Source: Candidatus Methanomethylophilaceae archaeon (GTDB lineage: Archaea > Thermoplasmatota > Thermoplasmata > Methanomassiliicoccales > Methanomethylophilaceae). Taken from it: DNA of 13,867 nt. The notes below the pieces were generated by a model that was given only the letters and a program-made list of their open reading frames with translations, did no database searches and was not told the origin of the DNA. Location of the stretch: contig JAEDJU010000024.1 of assembly GCA_016296195.1 (NCBI GenBank), positions 1-13,867 on the forward strand, written 5' to 3'. The position numbers were made by a program, and so were the translations under genes. Positions 1-6,793 of the stretch are shown in pieces. Within the stretch, counting starts at the first letter, position 1, and every line of letters starts with the position of its first letter.

Positions 1-138
1 GTCTTCGAGACCCTCCTGTGAGAATCTGATGATGTCTATGTACTCCCCCGTGACGGGATCCAGCTGGACGTCTATCTCGACGTCACTCGGTGTCATCACG
101 GTGGGCAGCTTCTTCTTTTTAATGTTCAAGAGTCCCAT
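1..138 (-). CDS. Hypothetical protein, N-terminal 46 residues only
   Basis: The reading frame starts at 138 and runs off the left edge, so only the first 46 residues are visible, beginning MGLLNIKKKKLPTVMTPSDV. A good ribosome binding site (GGGAGG) lies just before the ATG. The start overlaps the last 20 bases of the VRR-NUC gene, so the two are probably translationally coupled and belong to the same leftward operon. The visible part has a short basic stretch (KKKK), then an acidic segment that includes PVTGEYIDIIRFS. I do not recognise a family. The position in a replication and recombination operon suggests a DNA-metabolism or accessory role, but that is only context. Existence as a gene is fairly sure; function is unknown. 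Confidence 0.65.
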   Translation of the reverse strand, partial: MGLLNIKKKKLPTVMTPSDVEIDVQLDPVTGEYIDIIRFSQEGLED

Positions 139-436
139 GTCTTACCTCCCATACAACCTGTTTCAGTTCCTCAAGGCTTCTGGCCACCGCATACTCTCCC
201 CCCGATTCGCGGATCTGCCTCATACGGGTCTTCTGGATGTTGCTCTGGCACCCGTCCTCCGTCTTCCCTTCGATGGCCACGAAGCGACCGTCGACACAGA
301 TGATAAGGTCGGGGTCGCCCTTCTTGCTGTAGGCGCCCCCTGTGACCATGCTCCAGAAGATCCCCTGTGAGTCAAGCCAGTCCTTCATCTCCTTCTTGAT
401 CGCCGATTCCTTCGTCGAACAAGGGATCTTCCGCAT
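119..436 (-). CDS. VRR-NUC domain nuclease
   Basis: This 105-residue protein matches the stand-alone VRR-NUC form common in phages and archaeal viruses. An N-terminal helix with ESAIKKEMKDWLDSQG leads to the catalytic core: KKGDPDLI (about residues 38-45), then the FVAIEGKTEDG strand (about 53-63) holding the E-x-K pair of the PD-(D/E)XK fold, then QSNIQKTRMRQIRESGG and the closing AVARSLEEL. Members act as structure-specific nucleases, and some virus-type members cut Holliday junctions, so a role in resolving recombination or replication intermediates is likely. The start at 436 keeps the family's ESxI...WL helix and has a strong Shine-Dalgarno sequence (GGGAGAGGA) directly upstream. The gene overlaps the previous AbrB-like frame by 65 bases and the next gene by 20. 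Fold assignment is firm; the exact substrate is inferred. Confidence 0.9.
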   Translation of the reverse strand: MRKIPCSTKESAIKKEMKDWLDSQGIFWSMVTGGAYSKKGDPDLIICVDGRFVAIEGKTEDGCQSNIQKTRMRQIRESGGEYAVARSLEELKQVVWEVRHGTLEH

Positions 437-785
437 TCCTCTCCCTCTGATGGCGTCTCGCGTCCATTCCGCTTCCCGCAGGGCAGTTCCTGCCGATCAG
501 GATGATCCTGATGGTGACGAAGTCGTCGAGGTTCATGCCCCACGACTTGTCGATGAACATCACGATGCCGTTCTGCTTGGTGGACTGTCTGCAGAGACGT
601 TTGTAGTCATGCACGTAGGCTCCCGTGGAGTCCTCCATGCGCACATCCACAAGGTCCCCGTCCTTGAATCCCCATCTCTTGGGGATGGTGACGGCATGAC
701 CGTTGCCTGTCTTGTGGGCCATGCATGTGCTGAAGAAGGGCCTCCCCTGCTTGTCACCGAGATCGGTGTCCCATGTCTTCTCCAT
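372..785 (-). CDS. Small AbrB/SpoVT-like DNA-binding protein with duplicated motif
   Basis: The 137-residue product contains KTGNGHAVTIPKRWGFKDGD and VDVRM at about residues 25-50, a typical AbrB/MazE swapped-hairpin pattern. A second, weaker copy follows at about 70-94 (KQNGIVMFIDKSWGMNLDDF, then VTIRI). Both share I-x-K-x-W-G-x(4)-D-x-V, so one chain may hold two half-sites, where AbrB domains normally dimerise. The family binds DNA as transition-state regulators or antitoxins; here it could regulate the operon or assist DNA transactions, which is inference. I chose the ATG at 785 because AGGAGAGG precedes it. A GTG at 824 that overlaps the previous stop (GTGA) would add 13 unconvincing residues. 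The last 21 codons overlap the VRR-NUC gene, and the Arg/Asp-rich tail after about residue 97 is not part of the domain. No toxin partner is visible. Confidence 0.65.
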   Translation of the reverse strand: MEKTWDTDLGDKQGRPFFSTCMAHKTGNGHAVTIPKRWGFKDGDLVDVRMEDSTGAYVHDYKRLCRQSTKQNGIVMFIDKSWGMNLDDFVTIRIILIGRNCPAGSGMDARRHQRERNAEDPLFDEGIGDQEGDEGLA

Positions 786-820
786 TGTATCCTCTCCTGG
801 GAGGGGATGACCCCCTCCGC

Positions 821-1303
821 TCACTCCTCATCCTGAGGGATCTCGTTCTCCATGCCGATGTAGTACTGCTCGATGCCCGCGATCATGGCGATGTCCTGAG
901 GGACGGGCTCATACTCATAGATCCTCGCGTAGCTCTTCCCCTTGTCGTTGGGCTTGGACATCTTGACCTCTGCGTGCACGACACCATCGACGATGTCATC
1001 GGGATGGGGGATACCGACCTCGACACCGAACAGTGCCCTGCCGAGTGTGATGAGGGTTCCGCGTGCCTGCTTGTTCTTGACAATGGCTCTGGTGGCCTTG
1101 TCCTCGGAGTTGAGCCAGTATGCCTGGGTGAACTCCGCGTTGGTCTGCAGGGACTTGAGTCCGATCTTGTACACGGGATTGGCAGGCTCGCTATCGTCGT
1201 AGCTTGCGGATGTGATGTACAGGTCGTGCTCTCCGGCCTCGATAGGGATGGTGACCTCTTCGACCTCGTTGCTCAGTCCCCAGGGTGTGATCTTGAATGC
1301 CAT
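821..1303 (-). CDS. Probable DUF669-type single-stranded DNA-binding protein
   Basis: This 160-residue protein starts MAFKITPWGLSNEVEEV and continues with beta-rich segments: IPIEAGEHDLYITSASYDD, then VYKIGLKSL, then an AYWLNSEDKATRA stretch, and GVVHAEVKMSKPNDKGKSYA followed by RIYEYEPV. The layout resembles phage DUF669 proteins, considered single-strand-binding and usually encoded beside a SNF2 helicase, an ERF or RecT annealing protein and a VapE or D5 ATPase, exactly as here. The tail (EQYYIGMENEIPQDEE) is acidic, as in many SSBs whose C-terminus recruits partner proteins. The frame extends further upstream, but the ATG at 1303 follows GGAG and lies 14 bases after the YqaJ stop, and the residues before it do not look like protein. 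The match is by pattern and context, so the family is probable, not certain. Confidence 0.6.
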   Translation of the reverse strand: MAFKITPWGLSNEVEEVTIPIEAGEHDLYITSASYDDSEPANPVYKIGLKSLQTNAEFTQAYWLNSEDKATRAIVKNKQARGTLITLGRALFGVEVGIPHPDDIVDGVVHAEVKMSKPNDKGKSYARIYEYEPVPQDIAMIAGIEQYYIGMENEIPQDEE

Positions 1304-1317
1304 TTCTCTTACTCTCC

Positions 1318-2367
1318 TTATATCTGCTTCAATCTGAATGTCTGAACGGGTTTCTCGACGGTGTAAGGTGTCGGGTCGATGCCATCCTTTTCCAAGAGCT
1401 TGGGATCGATCGACTTCTTGACGGTTGATGTGAGCGTCGCCTCGTACCTCCCGTCGAGAGAGGCGATCGTGTCGACGCCGTGGATGTCCATCCACTCCTT
1501 GAGGCGTGCCTTCATATCGTCCAAGGCGACCTCCTTGTCCTTTATCATCGCGTGTGCCATCCTGACCTCCCTCTCCAGCACGCCGTAGGTGTCCAGCAGG
1601 CTGGCCATAGCGTCCTTTGAATTGGTCAATGACAGGAGATACGCGTACATGTCCGCATCCCTCGGGTCCTTGGGGTCCATCTGGGGAGTGCGGTCGTTGT
1701 CGATATAGGTGTGGTACCAGTTCATGACCTCCTCTATACCGCGGGCGACCTTCTCGGGGTCGATCTCCGGCATGTAGAGGACGACGGTGTCATCGTTGGG
1801 GGTCCAGTCCTCGGGATGGGCCTGCTCCTCCTGTGTGAGCATCGCCACAGCGACGTAAGCCCTCTCTTGTTTCACGGTGAATTGGTTGTACAGGGCGACC
1901 TGCCACCAGTAGTATTCGGGCACCCCGTTCTCCCATGAGCGGAGGTTGGCGGTGGTCTTGATCTCCAGCACGAAGTTCTCACCCGTGGGGGACATGACCA
2001 TGCCGTCCAGATGCCCTGCGAACAGCGGGTCATCGAAGTCGGAGGGCCACTGGTCGTGGTCTCCCTCCCTCGCCTCGAAGATCTGCTCCGCGGGCATGAA
2101 GATGCCGTGGTCGCAATACCTACCATCTAGGTAGGATATGATCTTGGACTCCAGCATCTGCCCCGCCTTGACGGCAGGCTTGTCGGAGATGTCCTCCCTG
2201 CACAGTCCGAGGACGTCACAGGCCACGCGGAAAGGGGTCTGGAATGGAGAGCATCCGAGGATGCCCCCCATCATGGTACCCGTGACCTTCCCATGGACCG
2301 AACCATCCGTCAGTATCCCGTTGTTGTGGATCGTGTAGTCGCACTTAGGCGGGATGTATCTGCGCAT
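1318..2367 (-). CDS. YqaJ-family exonuclease (lambda Exo-like)
   Basis: The 349-residue protein carries the YqaJ/lambda-exonuclease core of the PD-(D/E)XK superfamily: GTMMGGILGCSPFQTPFRV (about residues 30-48), AVKAGQMLESKI with the conserved Glu (about 73), AGHLDGMV with the catalytic Asp (about 121), VLEIKTT with E-x-K (about 135-137) and YYWWQVALYNQF with the Q-x(3)-Y motif (about 156-160). It should degrade one strand of duplex ends and pass the 3' overhang to the ERF annealing protein encoded just upstream, a Red/RecET-type pair. A coiled-coil-like segment at about 265-295 forms the C-terminal extension. I prefer the ATG at 2367 because AAGGTG is spaced five bases before it; a GTG at 2373 that overlaps the ERF stop would add two residues. 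Assignment is confident; polarity is inferred from the family. Confidence 0.9.
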   Translation of the reverse strand: MRRYIPPKCDYTIHNNGILTDGSVHGKVTGTMMGGILGCSPFQTPFRVACDVLGLCREDISDKPAVKAGQMLESKIISYLDGRYCDHGIFMPAEQIFEAREGDHDQWPSDFDDPLFAGHLDGMVMSPTGENFVLEIKTTANLRSWENGVPEYYWWQVALYNQFTVKQERAYVAVAMLTQEEQAHPEDWTPNDDTVVLYMPEIDPEKVARGIEEVMNWYHTYIDNDRTPQMDPKDPRDADMYAYLLSLTNSKDAMASLLDTYGVLEREVRMAHAMIKDKEVALDDMKARLKEWMDIHGVDTIASLDGRYEATLTSTVKKSIDPKLLEKDGIDPTPYTVEKPVQTFRLKQI

Positions 2368-2369
2368 GC

Positions 2370-3251
2370 TCACACCTTAGAGTATTTCTTGATGAAGGCG
2401 AAGGTCTGGGGCACATTGGAGATGGCTTCGAACTCGGCCATCATGGCCTCGGTCTCCTCCTTCGTCTTCCTGCCGTCGGCTGTGGCCTCTCCCCAGGTCT
2501 TGATGATCTTCTCGATCGCCTTCCTGTGGGGCTCGGACATCACATACGTTCCCTCGGCCTTGAATTCGGCCTTGGGCTCTGCAGGGGCCTCTGCGGGCTC
2601 CTCAGCGGGCTTCTCCGCCTCGACGGGTGTCTCTGCCTTCTTGGCCCTCCTCTTCTTCTCAGGGGCCTCCACGGGGGCTTCCTGAGGCTTCTCTTCAACG
2701 GGAGTCTCCTTCACGGGCTCCGCAGGAGCTACGACGTCCTTGTTCTCCTTGATCTGCGTCTTGAGCACCTTGACCTCCTCCTCAGTGGGCTTCCTGAATG
2801 TGGATGCCACGGGCTGGATGTTGTCGGTGTCGATACCGTCGGAGATCATGAAGAAGCTGGTGATCCATTTCTTGAGTGCATAGGTCTGAGCCTTGGCCAG
2901 ACCCTTGTCCAGCGAATCGGCGGCCTCTCCGAACACATGGTTGGAGAGGTGCTCTCCGGACTCGGTGTCCCACAGGGTGACGATGAGTTCGACGGTCCAA
3001 TGTGCGGACATGTTGCCGAAGTCCCTGGTCAGTGTGGGGTTCACGTACTCGATGGTCATCTCGACACCGTGCTTGGACAGCAGCGGTGAGACGTTCCTGA
3101 GGATCTTGTCTGTGGAGAGGTAGGGGTACTGCATCCCTCCCCCACGCATCATCTTGTCATCGGTCCAATCCTTGGACAGGACCTCGGCCCTGAGTTCGCT
3201 GATCTTGGTGAGCAGCGAGGTCCTGAGCAGGTTCTCGTAATTCGGTTGCAT
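2370..3251 (-). CDS. erf: ERF-family single-strand annealing protein
   Basis: The 293-residue product has the ERF core at about residues 10-145: YPYLSTDKILRNVSPLLSKH, then VNPTLTRDFG and TVELIVTLWDTESGEHLS, then GLAKAQTYALKKWITSFFMI followed by the DGIDTDN end of the core, the family's hallmark TYA-K-W and D-x-D region. ERF proteins form rings on single-stranded DNA and pair complementary strands in phage recombination. A long Pro/Glu/Ala/Lys linker (about 173-234) joins the core to a C-terminal segment (SEPHRKAIEKIIKTWGEA onward) that may contact partners. The true start is the ATG at 3251, preceded by GGAAGTGA; the frame extends further upstream only through the promoter. It has its own TATA box (3301-3310) and a short leader that begins with a hairpin, so the recombination genes can be expressed separately from VapE and SNF2. 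Its stop overlaps the region before the YqaJ start. Confidence 0.87.
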   Translation of the reverse strand: MQPNYENLLRTSLLTKISELRAEVLSKDWTDDKMMRGGGMQYPYLSTDKILRNVSPLLSKHGVEMTIEYVNPTLTRDFGNMSAHWTVELIVTLWDTESGEHLSNHVFGEAADSLDKGLAKAQTYALKKWITSFFMISDGIDTDNIQPVASTFRKPTEEEVKVLKTQIKENKDVVAPAEPVKETPVEEKPQEAPVEAPEKKRRAKKAETPVEAEKPAEEPAEAPAEPKAEFKAEGTYVMSEPHRKAIEKIIKTWGEATADGRKTKEETEAMMAEFEAISNVPQTFAFIKKYSKV

Positions 3252-3264
3252 GGCGTTCACTTCC

Positions 3265-3278
3265 GCGCCTCTCGGCGC
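3265..3278 (-). promoter_or_regulatory. Leader hairpin with GNRA tetraloop before erf
   Basis: On the transcribed strand GCGCC-GAGA-GGCGC forms a perfect five-base-pair stem closed by a GNRA tetraloop. It ends right next to the GGAAGTGA ribosome binding site and lies where the message from the TATA box at 3301-3310 would begin. It could stabilise the 5' end or modulate translation. The structure is visible; the function is inferred. Confidence 0.45.
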
Positions 3279-3300
3279 AGAGGGAACATACAGGTTGTGG

Positions 3301-3310
3301 TATTTATATC
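3301..3310 (-). promoter_or_regulatory. Archaeal TATA box for erf-yqaJ transcription
   Basis: The minus strand reads GATATAAATA in the 80-base gap between the SNF2 stop (3332) and the ERF start (3251). With usual archaeal spacing, transcription would start near 3278, giving a leader of about 27 bases. This is the only sizeable gap inside the leftward block, which supports a genuine internal promoter. Confidence 0.6.
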
Positions 3311-3331
3311 TACTCACACTGAACAGTATGG

Positions 3332-4708
3332 TCAGGAAAGATACTGCTCGCGGGCCCACTCAAGGAGCATCCTGTCGTTGACATCGACACCGTTCCTCAC
3401 GGACTGCCACGTCTTGGCCTCCACGGTGCCCTCGGTGGACAGGTGGATGTATTCGCACCTGCGCTCCTGCCCTATCCTATAGATCCTCCCACGTGACTGC
3501 TCCAGCTGGAGGGAAGACAGGCAGGGCTCGTAGAACACGATGATCGCCGATCTCTGGAGGTTCAATCCCGGACCTCCGACCTGATACTGGCAGATCAGCG
3601 TGTCCACCCTACCCTCCGATAGGGCTTCCCATGTGGCCCCGTGCTTGGCACGCTCCTCTCCGTTGAAGACGGCCACCGACCTCTTCAGATCGTCGCAGAT
3701 CTCCTTGCATATCGCGATGGACTCGGTGAACATGCAGAATATGATCAGGGGCTCCGCCGTGGATGACAGGATGTCCCTCAGGGCCTGTGCCTTGTTGGTG
3801 TTGTACCTCTCTATCCCCAGCTCGGTCTTCAGGAACCCGGAGACGAGCTGCCTGAGCTTTATCGTGCTGTTTCCCGCAGATCTCTCCTCAAGGTCGTATC
3901 TGTCGAGGATGCCTGCCACGATATCCTTGTACACCTTCTTCTCGGCCAGCTGGATCGGTATGACGGTGTCAATGAATCCGGGCATGTCATGGCAGTCCTC
4001 CAGCCTTGCGACTATCCCATGGTCTGTGAGCACCTTCTTCAGGTCGTCATCCCTGTACCGACGGGGCTTCCCCCAGTGGTCGTATGAGATGACGTATCTC
4101 TCGCAGAAATCGGTCCAGTTGCGCCACATCTTACCGCCTTCGAGGAACTGCACCTGACCATAGAGCTTGGCCCAGTCGTAGCTTCCGCCTCCGCCGTGGG
4201 TGGGCGTGGCGGTCATGATGAACCTCTTCTCGGTGAGAGTTGCCAACTCAATGCACACCTGCGTCTGGACGGAGCTGTGCGACCCTATGCAGTGGCTCTC
4301 GTCGATCAGTATCGCGCCCCACCTCTTGGCCAGATTCTCACGGACCTCGTACCAAGCCTCCTTCTTGACCCTACCCTTGTTCTTCCCACGGGATATCACA
4401 TGCTCCGAGGTCTTGCGACAGTAGGTCTTCTGGAAGGAGGACAGGGTGATGCGCTGCTTCAGCATCTCCACATCGGCTTCTGTGAACCCCTCGAACTCGA
4501 TCATCCCCTCTATGGCGTTTTCCCACGATCTGACGAGGCTCGCGGGGCAGACGACCAGCAGGTCTTCCATACCCTCCCTCATCGCGTCACGGGCCCACAG
4601 GAGGGCCGTGGCGGTCTTCCCGCATCCCATGTCGTAGAAGATGCCGAGGTTGTCGCACAGGGACATCATCGTGGCTCCGTATGTCTGATGTTCCCCGAAG
4701 GTCTTCAT
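3332..4708 (-). CDS. Compact SNF2-family DNA helicase/translocase
   Basis: This 458-residue protein is a minimal SNF2 superfamily 2 ATPase with no accessory domain. Visible motifs are the Walker A in FYDMGCGKTATALLW (about residues 24-38), VVCPASLVRSWE (motif Ia), the DESH box in LIDESHCIG (about 134-142), MTATPT (motif III, about 165-170), a second RecA fold with IIFCMFTES, then QYQVGGPGLNLQ (motif V) and QLEQSRGRIYRIGQ with the arginine finger (motif VI, about 401-414). Phage members of this size sit next to VapE/D5 and SSB genes and probably remodel DNA or replication forks. The ATG at 4708 overlaps the VapE stop as ATGA, so the two are translationally coupled; an in-frame GTG at 4717 is less likely. 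All key ATPase residues are intact. The precise substrate cannot be read from sequence. Confidence 0.92.
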   Translation of the reverse strand: MKTFGEHQTYGATMMSLCDNLGIFYDMGCGKTATALLWARDAMREGMEDLLVVCPASLVRSWENAIEGMIEFEGFTEADVEMLKQRITLSSFQKTYCRKTSEHVISRGKNKGRVKKEAWYEVRENLAKRWGAILIDESHCIGSHSSVQTQVCIELATLTEKRFIMTATPTHGGGGSYDWAKLYGQVQFLEGGKMWRNWTDFCERYVISYDHWGKPRRYRDDDLKKVLTDHGIVARLEDCHDMPGFIDTVIPIQLAEKKVYKDIVAGILDRYDLEERSAGNSTIKLRQLVSGFLKTELGIERYNTNKAQALRDILSSTAEPLIIFCMFTESIAICKEICDDLKRSVAVFNGEERAKHGATWEALSEGRVDTLICQYQVGGPGLNLQRSAIIVFYEPCLSSLQLEQSRGRIYRIGQERRCEYIHLSTEGTVEAKTWQSVRNGVDVNDRMLLEWAREQYLS

Positions 4709-6618
4709 GGGATCCACGCCACCCTGTACACATTGCCCACACCGGGCACCATGATCTCCGTGAGGAAGCCGAGCTTGGCGAAGTATACCTTGTTCTGATC
4801 GCTCATGCAGGTCTCGGGGATGGTGTCGTCAGGATGCAGGTCGTACTCGATGGCGATCCTCCTGAAATCCACGACGTCCTTCGCCCACTGCATCTCCCTG
4901 TCGCTCTTGCCCGAGGAGACCATGGCGAACGTGACCCTCTGTATATCCGCGTTGGGCGGTATGGTCCTCGTCCATCCGCGGTAGTTCTTCGATTCGGGAA
5001 CACGGAACTCCCTGAACGGCCTGCACTTGACCCATGCCCTCGTGCTCTCCGCCCATTTGCTGATCATCGACTCCGCGGACTTCCACATCTGGGAGCCTTC
5101 CTCGGGGTCGTTGAACATGGCGTGCATCAACCCTTCTCTGGAGATCCTCGACCCGACCTTGACCAGGCCGTTGGCGGGGTCGTCGAGCCACTCGTCCACC
5201 GATTGGGCATGAGGCGAATAGCGTGTGTAGAAATCCTGGACCTTCTCGGCGAGCATGGCCTCCTCCCTGCTGAGGTTCGGTGTGACTCCGTTCCGGTACA
5301 TCTCCAGGGCCTCGGCCCAGATCTGCTCCACCTCGTAGCCTCCGACACTGCGGTCCTCGACGGAGAATATCATGAGCTGGCGTTCGGGCCTGCACATGAT
5401 GGGGAAGAAACGGCGGTTACCGGTGGGGTCCGTGAAGACCTCGGTCCGGTTGGTGGTGGCCGCCATGATGAAATGTCTCGGAAACACCTGCTCCCTTCTC
5501 GCATATGCCTTCCTTATGTGGTCGGAATCCTGCGAGATGAACTGCTTGACCATCTCGGGAGATGTGTTCTCCAGCTGTGTGGCCTCTCCCAGCTCCACGA
5601 TTATACCCCCTCTGACGGAGTCCAAGAACCTCGGGAGCTCCTTGGCGGACATCTGCATGCTCGTGGACCTGTACCATTCGTCCCTGCCCGCCAGATACTT
5701 CAGGGCACGTGTCTTACCCGCTCCCTGCCCTCCGATGAATATGGGGACGATATCATGTTGCGTGGGCTTGTACATCCTCGCTATCGCACCCAACAGCCAC
5801 GCCCTGGCGACGGCCGCCAGATACCTCGCGTCATCCTCGCCCTCCAGGATGACCGATGTCCCTCCGAAGAGTTTGGTGAAGAGCGTGTCGATCCTGTGCT
5901 CCCCGTCCCATTCCAGACCCTCCACCCATTCGCGGAATATGTTGCGGGTGTTGGACATCATCCTGATCATGAAGACCTCGTCCTTGACGCTGACCCCAGG
6001 CGGACGGGAGACGTCGAATCCCATCGACCTGAGGCGAATCTCGATGTTCTCATGGTACAGGGCCATGATGTTGTCGTCCACGTGTCTCAGGCCCATCTCC
6101 GGTTTGTCGAGCATGGCCATGTCGATCACCTCGGATTCGCTGAGCTCGTCGTAGTACATCTGTTCGGACCAGTCGGGATATATGGCCTCGAAGAGGGCGT
6201 TCAGCGAGGAGGTGGTCTTGGGGCATTTCATCAACCCTGCCGACGGAAGGTCGTTCACCACCTTGGGCGCCGGTGGCGGTTGGGCACGTGACCTTGATGT
6301 CAGTGACGGTGGGGTGCGTGGCTTCGACAGTGTCGCCTTCGCCATCCCCTTGTCCATGAAGCCCGCGTCGAAGTCCTTGGAGCTCTCGTCCGACAGGACC
6401 ACCTTCATGACCCCAAAGGACTCGTTGTACTCCAGGTGGTCGATCCTCTCGATCTCCACCCTCGCACCCCTCGTCGACACCAGTTCGTCGCCGCTGATCA
6501 TGCCGTATTCGGCCATACCATCGGTGATCACTCCCCTCTTCGTGAGGGTCAGCCCCAGCACCGCGATCTGCTCCCTCAGGAGCTTCGCGTCCATTGTGAA
6601 TGTGACGTCTTCGTCCAA
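4705..6618 (-). CDS. VapE/VirE-family replication ATPase
   Basis: The 637-residue product has a VapE/VirE (PF05272-type) ATPase in its middle: FRWV-like helix NIFREWVEGLEWDGEHRID (about 226-244), the Walker A in GGQGAGKT (296-303), GGIIVELGEATQLE (acidic Walker B region, about 337-350), MVKQFISQDSDHIRKAY, the sensor ATTN (387-390) and TGNRRFFPI with the arginine finger (399-407). Relatives act as replicative helicase-like ATPases for phage and island DNA. The N-terminal 120 residues end in a Pro/Ser-rich linker and show no primase motif; the C-terminal 150 residues may form winged helices. No ATG begins the frame: the TTG at 6618 is 38 bases from a TATA box, while an ATG at 6594 would drop eight residues. 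The gene overlaps SNF2 by ATGA and heads the leftward block. Confidence 0.88.
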   Translation of the reverse strand: MDEDVTFTMDAKLLREQIAVLGLTLTKRGVITDGMAEYGMISGDELVSTRGARVEIERIDHLEYNESFGVMKVVLSDESSKDFDAGFMDKGMAKATLSKPRTPPSLTSRSRAQPPPAPKVVNDLPSAGLMKCPKTTSSLNALFEAIYPDWSEQMYYDELSESEVIDMAMLDKPEMGLRHVDDNIMALYHENIEIRLRSMGFDVSRPPGVSVKDEVFMIRMMSNTRNIFREWVEGLEWDGEHRIDTLFTKLFGGTSVILEGEDDARYLAAVARAWLLGAIARMYKPTQHDIVPIFIGGQGAGKTRALKYLAGRDEWYRSTSMQMSAKELPRFLDSVRGGIIVELGEATQLENTSPEMVKQFISQDSDHIRKAYARREQVFPRHFIMAATTNRTEVFTDPTGNRRFFPIMCRPERQLMIFSVEDRSVGGYEVEQIWAEALEMYRNGVTPNLSREEAMLAEKVQDFYTRYSPHAQSVDEWLDDPANGLVKVGSRISREGLMHAMFNDPEEGSQMWKSAESMISKWAESTRAWVKCRPFREFRVPESKNYRGWTRTIPPNADIQRVTFAMVSSGKSDREMQWAKDVVDFRRIAIEYDLHPDDTIPETCMSDQNKVYFAKLGFLTEIMVPGVGNVYRVAWIP

Positions 6619-6640
6619 GAATATCCCGCATCGCTATGGA

Positions 6641-6653
6641 AGGCCTCAGGCCT
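6641..6653. promoter_or_regulatory. Palindrome next to the VapE TATA box (candidate operator)
   Basis: AGGCCT-C-AGGCCT is both a tandem and an inverted repeat, touching the downstream edge of the TATA box at 6652-6660. A protein bound here would block the start site, which is expected near 6628. The symmetry is seen; the operator role is inferred. Confidence 0.4.
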
Positions 6654-6660
6654 ATATAAC
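6652..6660 (-). promoter_or_regulatory. Archaeal TATA box for vapE
   Basis: The minus strand reads GTTATATAG. Transcription would begin around 6628, about ten bases before the TTG start at 6618, so the message would be nearly leaderless. Confidence 0.6.
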
Positions 6661-6696
6661 CCTACGCATCTAGTGTGTATGGATACAGTTCGGTTG

Positions 6697-6706
6697 TTTT
6701 ATATAG
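6697..6706. promoter_or_regulatory. Second TATA box, readable on both strands
   Basis: The plus strand reads TTTTATATAG and the minus strand CTATATAAAA, both good archaeal TATA sequences. Read leftward it would start a longer vapE leader near 6675. Read rightward it would start a transcript near 6728, exactly at the first of two hairpins. The direction cannot be decided from sequence. Confidence 0.45.
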
Positions 6707-6727
6707 AATCGGATCAATGATGGTTTC

Positions 6728-6790
6728 GGCTGGTATTCGTGGTTCCCAGCCCTGTCCCGACGGGTTTTCTGTTCTCCGCCCGGTCGGGGC
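6728..6790. other. Tandem hairpins after the ParB-like gene (possible small RNA or terminator)
   Basis: Two stem-loops lie between the ParB-like stop (6794) and the vapE promoters. The first pairs GGCTGG (6728-6733) with CCAGCC (6746-6751). The second pairs GTCCCGACGGG (6754-6764) with CCC-G-GTCGGGGC (6779-6790), eleven pairs with one bulged G; on the plus strand every pair holds, including one G-U wobble, while on the minus strand that pair becomes a C-A mismatch. No long U-run follows on the minus strand, so a classical terminator is doubtful. A plus-strand small RNA from the TATA box at 6697-6706 is the alternative. Confidence 0.35.
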
Positions 6791-6793
6791 AAC

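Noticed and set aside
1318..1327. TATA-like GATATAAGG before the DUF669-like gene
   Set aside because: It is the end of the YqaJ gene and lies only about 19 bases before the ATG, too close for a start site in front of the gene.
3246..3482. Short plus-strand frames opposite SNF2 and erf
   Set aside because: They are frame shadows of real minus-strand genes with no ribosome binding sites.
4681..6291. 536-codon plus-strand frame opposite vapE
   Set aside because: It is antisense to a gene with a full set of ATPase motifs, is rich in His/Arg/Leu as expected from the reverse of G+C-rich coding DNA, and has no start signals.
6720..6790. tRNA-like folding of the hairpin region
   Set aside because: There is no seven-base acceptor stem, no T-loop GTTCRA in place and no CCA-side match.
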